From positions 124,001 to 188,000 of the forward strand of contig NZ_BDDS01000003.1 of the NCBI RefSeq assembly GCF_001653135.1: 64,000 nt of DNA. The letters are read 5' to 3'. Under the pieces are notes generated by a model that saw only the letters and a program-made list of their open reading frames with translations, was not told where the DNA came from and made no database searches. This document shows, piece after piece, positions 1 to 7,873 of this stretch. The position numbers and the translations under genes are program-made. The DNA comes from Pseudoalteromonas neustonica (GTDB lineage: Bacteria > Pseudomonadota > Gammaproteobacteria > Enterobacterales > Alteromonadaceae). Positions within the stretch are counted from its first letter, which is position 1. Every line of letters starts with the position of its first letter.

Positions 1-2166
1 CGTAGCGTGCATAACCGCTTTAAAAATTTAGTGGTTGCTGCAACGGGCACGGGTAAAACCATTATATCGGCGTTCGACTTTAAAACCGTTTACGATAAAA
101 ACCCAAACGCACACTTTTTGTTTGTTGCCCACCGCGAAGAAATACTCAAACAAGCGCAAAGTGCTTACCGTGGCGTGCTTAAAAATAACGACTTTGGTGA
201 GCTTTGGGTAGGTAACTACAAACCACAACGATACAACCAATTATTTGCATCAATCCAAACGCTTAATAGTCAAATTGAATCGTTCAATTTAACGCATGAT
301 TACTACGACTACATTGTGATAGATGAAGTACATCACGTAAGCGCCGCCAGTTATCGCGCTATACTAAATCACTTTACGCCCATAATATTACTTGGCTTAA
401 CTGCTACACCAGAGCGACAAGATGGCGCCGATATACTTGCTGATTTTTGTGGCGTAATAGCCGCTGAAATTCGCTTACCCGAGGCAATAAATCAGCGCCA
501 TTTATGCCCTTTTCAATATTTTGGATTGGATGACGAGACCGACCTAAGCCAAGTAACATGGCGAGGCGGCCGTTACGATATAACCGAGCTAAGTAATCTT
601 TATACAGGGGAAAACAACCGCGCTAACAAAATTATATCTAGCCTTGCTGATATAGTGACTAACGTTCACAATATTAAAGCGCTAGCATTTTGCGTAAGCC
701 AAAAACACGCAGAGTTTATGGCGTCTAAATTTAACTTAGCGGGCATAAACGCCGATGTGCTTACTAGTAAAAACACTAATGAGCGTGCGGCCAAGCAACA
801 AGCACTGCCCCAAGGCGAGATACAAATACTCTGCGTGGTTGATATTTTTAACGAAGGGGTCGATATTCCAGAGGTCGATACTCTGTTATTTTTACGCCCC
901 ACCGAAAGCCTAACGCTGTTTTTACAGCAACTCGGCCGTGGCCTGCGCCTGCCCGATAATAGCCGCTCTTTAAATAGTTCAAAGCAATGCTGTACCGTGC
1001 TCGACTTTGTAGGAAATGCCCGTCCAGAATACGACTTTGCCAGTAAATTCCGCGCACTCATTGGTAAAAGCAATCAGCCAATAAAAACCGAGATTGAAAA
1101 CAACTTCCCGCATTTACCGCTGGGTTGCCGCATAGAGCTACAAAAGCGCACACAACAAACAATACTAAAAAATATTCAGCAAGCCATAAACACTAAACGC
1201 CGTTTACAACAGCTGATAAATAGCTATTCGCAACACACTAATGACGCGCTAGCGCTAAGTAACTTTTTACGTATAAACCCGCAAGTCACGCTTGAAGATA
1301 TATACAAACCAAAAGACGGTAGGCTCGGCGGCTGGCAATGGTTAAAAGGCGATGACATACCCGCAGAGCAAGCCGACATTTACGCCGCGTATTACCGCGC
1401 TATAAACACCCAATTACTCGGCTGCGACTCGCTCAGTTACTTATGCTTTTTACGTGATTTATGTAACAACGACTTTAGCTTTACCCCAACAGCGCAAAAC
1501 CAACAGAACGCGCTTATGGCGCATTACAACTTTTGGGATAACACAGGCACAAGTTTAGGGTTTAAAACCCTCAAACAGAGCTTACAGGCACTTAAACACA
1601 AAGAACTACAGCACGAACTTGCCCAAGTGATCGCGCTGTTAATAAACCGCATTCACCAGCAAGAAAGCGATTTAGTGTGCTTACCTAATCATGCAATAAA
1701 ATTACACAGCCGCTATACACGCCAACAAATACTCGCAGCATTTGGCGCACACACGTTTGATAAAAAATCGACCGCTCGCGAAGGCGTTTTAGAATTTAAA
1801 AATCAAAACATAGAGCTATTATTTGTAACACTCAACAAGTGCGAAAAAACCTACTCGGCCACCACGCTGTATCACGACTATGCAATCAGCCCCACCCTGT
1901 TCCACTGGCAAACGCAAAACAGCGCCCGCCCAGAACACGGCCGCGGCCTAAGCTATATTCAGCACCAACAAACTGGCAAAACCATCCTGCTATTTGTGCG
2001 CGAACAAGGCAAAGACGAAAACGGCCGAACCATGGGGTTTGTAAACTACGGCGAGGTTAAATACCAAAGCCATAATGGCAGCCAGCCGATGAATATAACG
2101 TGGGAATTAACCAACCCCATGCCAAGTGAAATGTGGCATGAGGCAGGGAAGTTGGCGGTTGGATGA
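1..2166 (+). CDS. DEAD/DEAH-box superfamily 2 helicase with DUF3427-like C-terminus (5' partial)
   Basis: This is an ATP-dependent nucleic-acid helicase or translocase of the SSL2/type III restriction-subunit kind. The frame is open at the window edge, so the true start and N-terminus lie upstream; family members often carry a phospholipase-D-like nuclease domain there, which cannot be seen here. Visible motifs are Walker A ATGTGKT right at the left edge, DEVHH as Walker B, GLTATPER as motif III, and QQLGRGLRLP as motif VI. The last 250 or so residues, ending in the FVNYGEVKYQSH region, resemble the DUF3427 module. The stop codon lies inside the first unit of an octamer tandem repeat. No same-strand partner is visible. 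Such helicases occur in defence islands, which fits the neighbours, but a specific role is not shown by the sequence. Confidence 0.85.
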   Translation, partial: RSVHNRFKNLVVAATGTGKTIISAFDFKTVYDKNPNAHFLFVAHREEILKQAQSAYRGVLKNNDFGELWVGNYKPQRYNQLFASIQTLNSQIESFNLTHDYYDYIVIDEVHHVSAASYRAILNHFTPIILLGLTATPERQDGADILADFCGVIAAEIRLPEAINQRHLCPFQYFGLDDETDLSQVTWRGGRYDITELSNLYTGENNRANKIISSLADIVTNVHNIKALAFCVSQKHAEFMASKFNLAGINADVLTSKNTNERAAKQQALPQGEIQILCVVDIFNEGVDIPEVDTLLFLRPTESLTLFLQQLGRGLRLPDNSRSLNSSKQCCTVLDFVGNARPEYDFASKFRALIGKSNQPIKTEIENNFPHLPLGCRIELQKRTQQTILKNIQQAINTKRRLQQLINSYSQHTNDALALSNFLRINPQVTLEDIYKPKDGRLGGWQWLKGDDIPAEQADIYAAYYRAINTQLLGCDSLSYLCFLRDLCNNDFSFTPTAQNQQNALMAHYNFWDNTGTSLGFKTLKQSLQALKHKELQHELAQVIALLINRIHQQESDLVCLPNHAIKLHSRYTRQQILAAFGAHTFDKKSTAREGVLEFKNQNIELLFVTLNKCEKTYSATTLYHDYAISPTLFHWQTQNSARPEHGRGLSYIQHQQTGKTILLFVREQGKDENGRTMGFVNYGEVKYQSHNGSQPMNITWELTNPMPSEMWHEAGKLAVG

Positions 2167-2297
2167 TTGGATGATTAGATGATTAGATGATTAGATGATT
2201 AGATGATTAGATGATTAGATGATTAGATGATTAGATGATTAGATGATTAGATGATTAGATGATTAGATGATTAGATGATTAGATGATTAGATGATTC
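2162..2297. repeat. Octanucleotide microsatellite, 17 units of GATGATTA type
   Basis: Seventeen head-to-tail 8-bp units start with GATGATTG, continue as fifteen identical GATGATTA units and end with GATGATTC. The helicase stop codon TGA lies in the first unit. All three forward frames meet a stop within the repeat, so changes in copy number would not alter the helicase reading frame. They would alter the length of the 3' untranslated region and the spacing to the next gene at 2360. Confidence 0.97.
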
Positions 2298-2359
2298 ATA
2301 AAAAATAATTTTTGCACCTAAAATCATGAAATACAATAACAAAATTTAAAGGCTCTCAA

Positions 2360-3169
2360 ATGAGAATATTTCAAAATGTTAAAAATTGGCTAATAAAACA
2401 CCTTCCTGTGGAAGAAGATATTGCATTACACGAAAACAGCTCATTCCATAAGTGGGTCGGTTACCCACTACTAATAATATTTATATTCGCTATTTTCATT
2501 ACCTTTGACCTGTACCAGAAAGGGATATACAGCTTAAATAAGGATCTACTCATAACTACAGAAACTCTAAGTGATTTTGCTAAATTTTACGCATTCCCAA
2601 TAACAGCTTTAACAATACCCTTAACGTTAGGTGTTATGTTTAACCGGTTTCATTCATCAAAGCAAAAAGCCAAAAGCAACCGTTTGATTGAACAGAATAA
2701 TCTTGTTAATAACTACTTTTCACACTTTAGTAACTTCAATAGTTATACTGATACCCTTGAAGTTAAATATAAATCAGTAGGACTTAAGCTATCAGCTCAA
2801 CGACTGTATCGTATCCTATTTCAAAATTGTAACCTTTTGAAGTTCGACGCGACAGTACAGAAAGATTGTATTGATATTATTATTGATTCAGCTTTTGTTG
2901 AACTTGAGAAGTATAGAAATCATATCCTTATAAATAACCACTACACAGTTGAAAAAGAAGTTATCGAGGGTCTTGAGTTACTTTGGTCAACTAGAAAAGA
3001 CTCTCAAATTTATGAATATTTGAAAGAATTAAAATTAATAATTATAGATCTGCTCAACTTTCATGGAATCATAAATAGTAAAGAAATTGAAAAGTACTTT
3101 TATACGAAATATGAAAAAAACATGGAAAAAAACTTTATGACTGACAACCTCTCCGGTGATTCATGTTAA
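2360..3169 (+). CDS. Hypothetical two-helix membrane protein
   Basis: I do not recognise a family with certainty. The 269-residue product has two hydrophobic helices near residues 33-52 and 75-94, a basic stretch after the second, and a long soluble C-terminal half rich in Asn, Lys and Ile. The start ATG follows an AAAGG-type ribosome site. The gene is AT-rich compared with the helicase before it and converges on the three-gene ATPase operon, from which a 116-bp AT-rich gap separates it, so it is not part of that operon. The layout (two N-proximal helices, soluble tail, defence-island setting) loosely recalls small membrane effectors of retrons or abortive-infection systems, but no reverse transcriptase or partner is next to it. 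Function unknown. Confidence 0.7.
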   Translation: MRIFQNVKNWLIKHLPVEEDIALHENSSFHKWVGYPLLIIFIFAIFITFDLYQKGIYSLNKDLLITTETLSDFAKFYAFPITALTIPLTLGVMFNRFHSSKQKAKSNRLIEQNNLVNNYFSHFSNFNSYTDTLEVKYKSVGLKLSAQRLYRILFQNCNLLKFDATVQKDCIDIIIDSAFVELEKYRNHILINNHYTVEKEVIEGLELLWSTRKDSQIYEYLKELKLIIIDLLNFHGIINSKEIEKYFYTKYEKNMEKNFMTDNLSGDSC

Positions 3170-3285
3170 TTAAAATGAGAAAAAATCAATCTTATTAACG
3201 AGTAATTACAATATTTCCTATTTTCATAATGAGAATTAAAAAAATAGAAAACATTGTAAGTACTAATAATTTAAATATAGCCAAT

Positions 3286-5382
3286 CTATAATTTGGTAAT
3301 AATTTTTCGTGGCAAACGTTTAATAACGAAACTACTAGTTTCTAAACCAGCAATAGATACTGCATAATTATCATCATTTTCATCAAAAGACGCAACAATG
3401 ATACTTTGCAAGCCTTTAATTGTAGATAAAGTCTTGAGTAACTGGTTTACACTTTTTGTACTCATTGAGTGCTGCGCTGGTTCATCGAATAAGATTAAAC
3501 CGGGATGATTACCGCCAGTTTTAGTTGATGTTTTATACAAAGCAATCAAATACGACCAAATAAGCCTTACAAAATCACTAGCAGAAGAGTCCGACTTAAT
3601 ATCAGTATTACTAGCAGATTTTTTTTCTTTTAATTCTGATGGCGTATCAACTTGCTCTCTTAATTCTAAATCCTTCAAATAAGGAAGTAGAGTCTGAGGT
3701 TTAACTTCAATCTCATCAACTACAGCACTACGATAGCCAAACGTTCTTGCTAATGTCTTAAATTCATAGGAAAAACCTCTGATTTTAGACATATCATCAG
3801 AAGAAAAACTAGACTTTGACAATTCTAAAATAGAAGCATTTAACTCTTTGTATTGAGCTGATAATTTAACCAAACTTTGAATGCTTTTTTCTAGCATTTC
3901 TTCAAGCTTATTTAGTTCTTCTAGACGATTTTCAATATTAATTTTTCGTCTGATATCTGCTTCTTTAATATTTGTAGTTGATTTTATATCACGTTTTAAG
4001 GAAGCAAGTTCTTTACTGGTTTTTACTAATTCTTTATTTATAGTTAAGAGCTGCCCTTGATCCCTTTCAATATTTTTATTCAACCCTCCCAGTAGAGAGT
4101 TAATCATTTTTTTTTGGTTACTTAAATGAACAATATTATCTTGGAGCGACATTGGCATTGCCATACTATCAGGTGATATTAAGATATCATCAATAGGGTT
4201 TAAACATGTGTGGCACTTACCTTTAGCAAAATCTAACTCGGTTTCATCAGCACCAAATTTTACTAATTTTTCAGTTAACTTATTAGATCTCAAATCATCT
4301 TCTATGCTCGCCAAGTTCTCAATATACTGACCACGTTGAGACTCATTTATCTTAATTTGGCTGGAGCACATGCTTTGCATGGTTAACAATTCATCAACCC
4401 TATTCTGAGCTAATTCAATTTCCTTTATCAAGTTTGATGACTCTCCTGAAAATTGAGATACTTCATTTTGAATTATTTCTTGCATTCCATTTTGTAACCC
4501 TTTCTTTACTAGTTCAAATGATTGAGCCTCTGTTCCGTTCCTTTCTGTAATAAAAACTAATCTGGGGTCAAAATCTATAGATGGGGTTTTACTCAACCCA
4601 GATACAGATAAATACTTACTCTCTGTTGATATTTTAACTTCGCTCACTAACTCAGACCATAAAGTCATAATTTTTGAACGTTTGGATTGCAGCTCATTTA
4701 AATCCTTTGCATTCCTAAAAACATCTAAGTCTAGTAAAAATCCCGCAACTTTCTCTCTCATAGCGCTTATTCCATAATATGGAATATTAGCTATATAATC
4801 AGTCCAACCACGCTTCTGTTCAACTAAGATAGCTGAAAAAACAGATTGTAAATAAAGCTTTGCTTCTTTGCCTTTATTATCAGATATTCTTGGTAAATTT
4901 AATCCTAAGAACTTCTCTAAATATGCAAAAAAACCTTTTTCCTCATCTTGTGCTGATCCTCCATCATGCAAAAATGTATATTTACTTTTTAGAGTATCAA
5001 TAGAGGGCTTAGTTAAATATGCTCCCTCAATAATCTGTACTAATTTATTGTCCACTTCGTTAGATTTAATAGCACGCTTTAAAGTAATGACTTTACCTAA
5101 TTGGTTCTCTAACTCTAAATAAACGGTTGAGCCAATTATGCTCTTATTATCACCATTCAGATCAAATCTATCTTTGAGCGCATAGGGTAATGATGCACTT
5201 CCTTTAGAGCCTATAATTTCCTCCATACCAAGTGAGTAAATTAGAGAGTTTACGAGTGTACTTTTACCCGAAGAGTTATCTCCACGAATAATATTCAGCC
5301 CTGAGCTAAACGGGATCCGGTATCCATATTCTTGATTGTCTGTAGCCGTTAAAGTTACAAATAACTGATTAAATTTCATCAT
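3286..5382 (-). CDS. SMC/Rad50-like ABC ATPase of an ABC-three-component (Lamassu-like) system
   Basis: The 698-residue coiled-coil ATPase is the last gene of a coupled three-gene operon. The Walker A motif GDNSSGKST lies at residues 34-42. Long coiled-coil arms flank a CHTC zinc-hook-like motif (Cys390, Cys393). A serine-rich signature-like segment lies near 598-607 and Walker B LILFDEP at 629-635. This domain order is that of Rad50/RecF-type ATPases such as LmuB of Lamassu and the ATPase of ABC-3C systems, which are thought to sense foreign DNA ends or replication intermediates and release an effector. The ATG overlaps the upstream gene by 14 bp, so translation is probably coupled. The family assignment is from motifs and operon layout. 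The exact subtype is inference. Confidence 0.8.
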   Translation of the reverse strand: MMKFNQLFVTLTATDNQEYGYRIPFSSGLNIIRGDNSSGKSTLVNSLIYSLGMEEIIGSKGSASLPYALKDRFDLNGDNKSIIGSTVYLELENQLGKVITLKRAIKSNEVDNKLVQIIEGAYLTKPSIDTLKSKYTFLHDGGSAQDEEKGFFAYLEKFLGLNLPRISDNKGKEAKLYLQSVFSAILVEQKRGWTDYIANIPYYGISAMREKVAGFLLDLDVFRNAKDLNELQSKRSKIMTLWSELVSEVKISTESKYLSVSGLSKTPSIDFDPRLVFITERNGTEAQSFELVKKGLQNGMQEIIQNEVSQFSGESSNLIKEIELAQNRVDELLTMQSMCSSQIKINESQRGQYIENLASIEDDLRSNKLTEKLVKFGADETELDFAKGKCHTCLNPIDDILISPDSMAMPMSLQDNIVHLSNQKKMINSLLGGLNKNIERDQGQLLTINKELVKTSKELASLKRDIKSTTNIKEADIRRKINIENRLEELNKLEEMLEKSIQSLVKLSAQYKELNASILELSKSSFSSDDMSKIRGFSYEFKTLARTFGYRSAVVDEIEVKPQTLLPYLKDLELREQVDTPSELKEKKSASNTDIKSDSSASDFVRLIWSYLIALYKTSTKTGGNHPGLILFDEPAQHSMSTKSVNQLLKTLSTIKGLQSIIVASFDENDDNYAVSIAGLETSSFVIKRLPRKIITKL

Positions 5383-5821
5383 TCCACCTTTTAGCTGTCT
5401 GCTGTACCATCGTCTCTGTTATTTTTTTATTTATGATTTTTAAATCATTAGTTTCACTATCAAATAATTCAAGCAGCCCAACGCCTGCAATGAAAGTTTC
5501 AGCCTTCTCAGTTAATTGATATGAACCATTTGATTTTCTAGATAGTAGGCTTTCTGCAGTAGCAAAGCTGAGAGCCATATTTAATGAAGGGTCAATACCC
5601 CAAACACCTAGTAATAACTCTTTCTTTTCTGCGGAAATTTTAAGCGCTTTCAATCGTTCAGGTTCTAGCATCGCCCAATTGAATAAATGAAGTTTGAGTA
5701 AACTTCCTTTATTCCCACTACAACAAATTTTAAGAATTAGAAGGATTTTGCCAACTTTGTACATTGGCCTTAATTCAGGAATTACCGATGATTTTTTCCG
5801 GTTAAACATGAGCTTACTCAT
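5369..5821 (-). CDS. Middle component of the ABC-three-component system (LmuC/MC-like)
   Basis: The 150-residue protein sits between the nuclease-like effector and the Rad50-like ATPase. Its start overlaps the effector stop (TAATG) and its end overlaps the ATPase start by 14 bp. The sequence has a hydrophobic helix-rich N-terminal half (KVGKILLILKIC), followed by SYQLTEKAETFI, which reads like the recognition part of a winged helix. Small helical or winged-helix middle components are the hallmark of ABC-3C operons and correspond in position and size to LmuC of Lamassu. No catalytic motif is visible. The function, bridging effector and ATPase, is inferred from position. Confidence 0.65.
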   Translation of the reverse strand: MSKLMFNRKKSSVIPELRPMYKVGKILLILKICCSGNKGSLLKLHLFNWAMLEPERLKALKISAEKKELLLGVWGIDPSLNMALSFATAESLLSRKSNGSYQLTEKAETFIAGVGLLELFDSETNDLKIINKKITETMVQQTAKRWNDEI

Positions 5822-6738
5822 TATTCAATCCTCATAGGGCACTCAGCGATCCACTTAGCCACCATATGCTTGGTAATAGATACTAAGTCTTCATGCTCAA
5901 TCTTAGAAATATGACAGCAATTATTGAATCGAGCTATTAATTTTTCTTCTACTTTTGTAATAAGTTTTTGCGGGCTATCTTCCCAAGTAATAGACAACTC
6001 CTCCACTTCACTTTCAAAGTTATTAACTAACTTTGCTATACGCTCATAAAGCTCTTGTGACTGATTAAAAATACGTCTTAATATCTCGTACCCATCTAAA
6101 TAGTTTTTTTTAGTCAACTCATTTAGTTTGTCGTGGTTCTTAGGTTTATAAATCTCATTAATAACACTTCGAATTTTATTTTTTTCGCAGATATTATCAT
6201 CGTACTCAGTCGTTAATTCAGGCTCAGTTATTTTTTCACCTGTGCTGTTGGAAAAACAGAGTTGTTCACCACCAATCATTTGAAGCTGTCTTATATCATG
6301 AATATAGAAATTAAGATCTTTTATCAAAATTTGAAAATCGTCCGAAATAAATTCAAGCTTTTTTTCTTTGACATTCTTTTCTTGAATACGTGCATGAGCA
6401 TGAACCTCATGCTTAGCTATTCTTGGAGTGATAAATATCCACTGCCGGATTATACAATCTCCTAAATGCTTCACTAACTCTTTTTCATTTATAGAAAGCT
6501 TGCCTATGTCTTTAGTTATTTTATCTCTCTGCTTTTGATAAAGCGTTTTAGTATCATAATCTTCATTAGGGCAATAACATTGAATAGCGATGCCATCCAA
6601 TAGCACAACCCCTTCAATACCAAGATCTCCTGGTGAAGCAATCATTTCTTGATAAGTGTCATATTTTTTCTTAAAAACTAACTGAATAAGACTTTCCCAG
6701 CTATTTCCATCTAATGGACCGATATCAGTTTGAATCAT
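5821..6738 (-). CDS. Restriction-endonuclease-like effector of the ABC-three-component system
   Basis: First gene of the three-gene operon, 305 residues from the ATG at 6738, which has GGAG just upstream; a TTG nine bases earlier is less likely. The N-terminus carries a PD-(D/E)xK/Mrr-like pattern: a conserved glutamate in the SWESL helix, Asp in the SPGDLGIEG turn near residue 38, and a beta strand AIQCYCP where the usual Gln-x-Lys would be. The catalytic lysine is therefore replaced or moved. A YQKQRDKITKDIGKL helix follows. The C-terminal 150 residues are helical and would bind the partner proteins. By analogy with LmuA/Cap4-type effectors it should cut DNA when released by the ATPase. Because the lysine is missing, nuclease activity itself is inference. 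Confidence 0.6.
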   Translation of the reverse strand: MIQTDIGPLDGNSWESLIQLVFKKKYDTYQEMIASPGDLGIEGVVLLDGIAIQCYCPNEDYDTKTLYQKQRDKITKDIGKLSINEKELVKHLGDCIIRQWIFITPRIAKHEVHAHARIQEKNVKEKKLEFISDDFQILIKDLNFYIHDIRQLQMIGGEQLCFSNSTGEKITEPELTTEYDDNICEKNKIRSVINEIYKPKNHDKLNELTKKNYLDGYEILRRIFNQSQELYERIAKLVNNFESEVEELSITWEDSPQKLITKVEEKLIARFNNCCHISKIEHEDLVSITKHMVAKWIAECPMRIE

Positions 6739-6789
6739 ATGCTCCAAGCTCTTTAATTAATTGCAAAAAAATTATTCCTCAACTTCCCC

Positions 6790-7020
6790 GTGATCACACC
6801 CGAAAGTTATCAATTGATGAGTAATCACTTGCATGGATGCAAGTTAAGCCGTGACTGGCACATGGATGTGCCTTACACGGCGCTTACGTTCACATCAATT
6901 TTTAACTTGAGGAAACAGTGTGATCCTCGGGTGCGCCGAGAGAGTCCAGAGAGAGGTCGGCGGCAGCCTCTCTTTGGTTGCCATCGCCAACGCGATAAAA
7001 CCTCGAATAGAGGTTTTTAT
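6790..7020 (+). ncRNA. Structured repeat, copy A (cloverleaf-like fold ending in an intrinsic terminator)
   Basis: The stretch folds into nested stems. The outer stem is GATCACAC (6792-6799) with GTGTGATC (6918-6925), continued by AAGTTA/TAACTT and AATTGATG/CATCAATT. Inside sit hairpin CTTGCAT/ATGCAAG (6828-6843) and a TAAGCCGTG/CACGG-CG-CTTA arm that carries hairpin GGCACAT/ATGTGCC (6857-6872). Downstream are CTCGG/CCGAG (6926-6940), ATCGC-CAAC-GCGAT (6983-6996) and a terminator (6997-7018). A second copy lies exactly 750 bp downstream. Its scaffold is identical but two stems differ by compensatory changes, which argues for selection on structure. An 82-codon ORF across the copy is rejected as coding. 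Whether it acts as RNA or as a DNA recombination substrate is unknown. Confidence 0.6.
6997..7018. terminator. Intrinsic terminator at the end of structured copy A
   Basis: AAAACCTC, loop GAATA, GAGGTTTTT. On the plus strand it ends the structured repeat. Its complement overlaps the stop codon of the minus-strand zinc-ribbon gene at 7017, so it may serve both directions. Confidence 0.75.
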
Positions 7021-7481
7021 CTTGTTCTGGCTAGGTAATGTATTACCCACACAATGATCCAAAGGCCGCCTGTAATCAAGGAAAGTACAAAATGTAATAA
7101 ATGCGGAAATGCTTTTGGCTCAGTAACAGCTACTGCTGCAGAAGATGAATTCATAAAGACATTATTAACATTTTTTGACTCATCCGCAGCTCTAAGCACT
7201 ACATCTAGTATTTCACCGCAATGCTTACATTTTTTTGCTGTGTCTTTAATAGATTCGGAGCAAAATGGACACTCTTTTTCAAAAGTACACGACTCTTTGA
7301 GTTCAACTTTTTCTGTTTTCTTACTTGTTGGACTAACTGTGATTTCAGTAAAACTCTTACCATTTTCGACCTGTAGTTTCACCTTATCATAGAACCTTTT
7401 ACAACTCGGGCATTGTTTAATTTTAACTCCATGCTCTAGTTCAACAATAAATCCACAAGCTAAACATTCATACTCTTCCAT
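7017..7481 (-). CDS. Zinc-ribbon protein with C-terminal membrane anchor
   Basis: The 154-residue product has two Cys4 zinc-ribbon units, CLACG..CPSC near the N-terminus and CPFC..CKHCG in the middle, and one hydrophobic C-terminal helix with the signature FVLSLITGGLWIIVWVIHYL. That tail resembles the short domain of superinfection-immunity-type and related small membrane proteins. I chose the ATG at 7481 because the upstream codons run into structured copy B and look non-coding; GGGAA lies upstream of this ATG. The gene is exactly enclosed by the two structured repeats and is antisense to them, as if the whole were a cassette. Function unknown; a membrane-tethered sensor or an immunity protein are both possible. 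Confidence 0.7.
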   Translation of the reverse strand: MEEYECLACGFIVELEHGVKIKQCPSCKRFYDKVKLQVENGKSFTEITVSPTSKKTEKVELKESCTFEKECPFCSESIKDTAKKCKHCGEILDVVLRAADESKNVNNVFMNSSSAAVAVTEPKAFPHLLHFVLSLITGGLWIIVWVIHYLARTR

Positions 7482-7539
7482 TTGATTCCCAACCATTAAA
7501 AAAAATAACCACCAATCTACCAACACACTCCAACTCACC

Positions 7540-7736
7540 ATGATCACACCCGAAAGTTATAAATTGATGAGTAATCACTTGCATGGATGCAAGTTAAGCC
7601 GTGACTTCGCCATTGATGGCGAATACACGGCGCTTACGTTCACATCAATTTTTAACTTGAGGATACAGTGTGATCCTCGGGCCGCCCCTTGGTTGCCGCC
7701 AGCAATCTGGCAAAAACCTCGAATAGAGGTTTTTAA
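7540..7736 (+). ncRNA. Structured repeat, copy B (cloverleaf-like fold ending in an intrinsic terminator)
   Basis: Second copy of the folded element, exactly 750 bp from copy A over the first 140 bases. The outer stem, inner stems and hairpin CTTGCAT/ATGCAAG are identical to copy A. The distal hairpin has become TTCGCCAT/ATGGCGAA (7606-7623), and the 3' hairpin is GCCAG-CAAT-CTGGC (7698-7711) instead of ATCGC-CAAC-GCGAT. Both remain perfectly paired. The extra hairpins between the core and the 3' part of copy A are missing. It ends in the same terminator. A 74-codon ORF across it is rejected because the changes preserve pairing rather than protein. Confidence 0.6.
7712..7734 (+). terminator. 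Intrinsic terminator at the end of structured copy B
   Basis: AAAAACCTC, loop GAATA, GAGGTTTTT. Identical in stem and loop to the terminator of copy A. Confidence 0.75.
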
Positions 7737-7761
7737 TCCCTTACCCTCACTAAACCCTAAA

Positions 7762-7872
7762 TAATTCACGGCTAAAGCCAGTTCCTACAAAAACAGAAGC
7801 GCGAGATAAACTACCGCCTACGGCACAACCTACAATTTAAAAGCGCGAGGTAAACACCCGCCTACAGTAAGA
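7762..7872. repeat. REP-like extragenic palindromes
   Basis: Between structured copy B and the HNH gene there are units of the REP-like family common in this window: ACGGCTAAAGCCAGTTCCTAC, then two AAGCGCGAGGTAAAC-type units each ending in CGCCTAC. The CCTAC/GTAGG ends and the GCGCG core match the larger array at 9.7-10.5 kb. They are probably non-autonomous, mobilised by a transposase elsewhere in the genome. Confidence 0.7.
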
Positions 7873-7873
7873 C

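Noticed and set aside
2162..2297. CRISPR array
   Set aside because: The units are 8 bp and directly contiguous, without spacers.
3286..5382. A plain RecN or RecF DNA-repair protein
   Set aside because: The operon with a nuclease-like effector and a small middle protein, and the zinc-hook-like motif, fit ABC-3C/Lamassu better.
6790..7736. Integron attC sites flanking a cassette
   Set aside because: A GTTAAGC core-like heptamer is present, but it lies in the middle of the element and a matching RYYYAAC at the proper end is missing. No integrase gene is in the window.
6790..7736. Retron msr-msd RNA
   Set aside because: No reverse transcriptase gene is nearby, and the fold has several arms instead of one long msd hairpin.
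6790..7764. ORFs of 82 and 74 codons on the plus strand across the two structured repeats, with a shared N-terminal sequence
   Set aside because: The shared part follows from the repeat. Differences between copies preserve base pairing and change amino acids, and the C-terminal parts are unrelated and run into the terminators.
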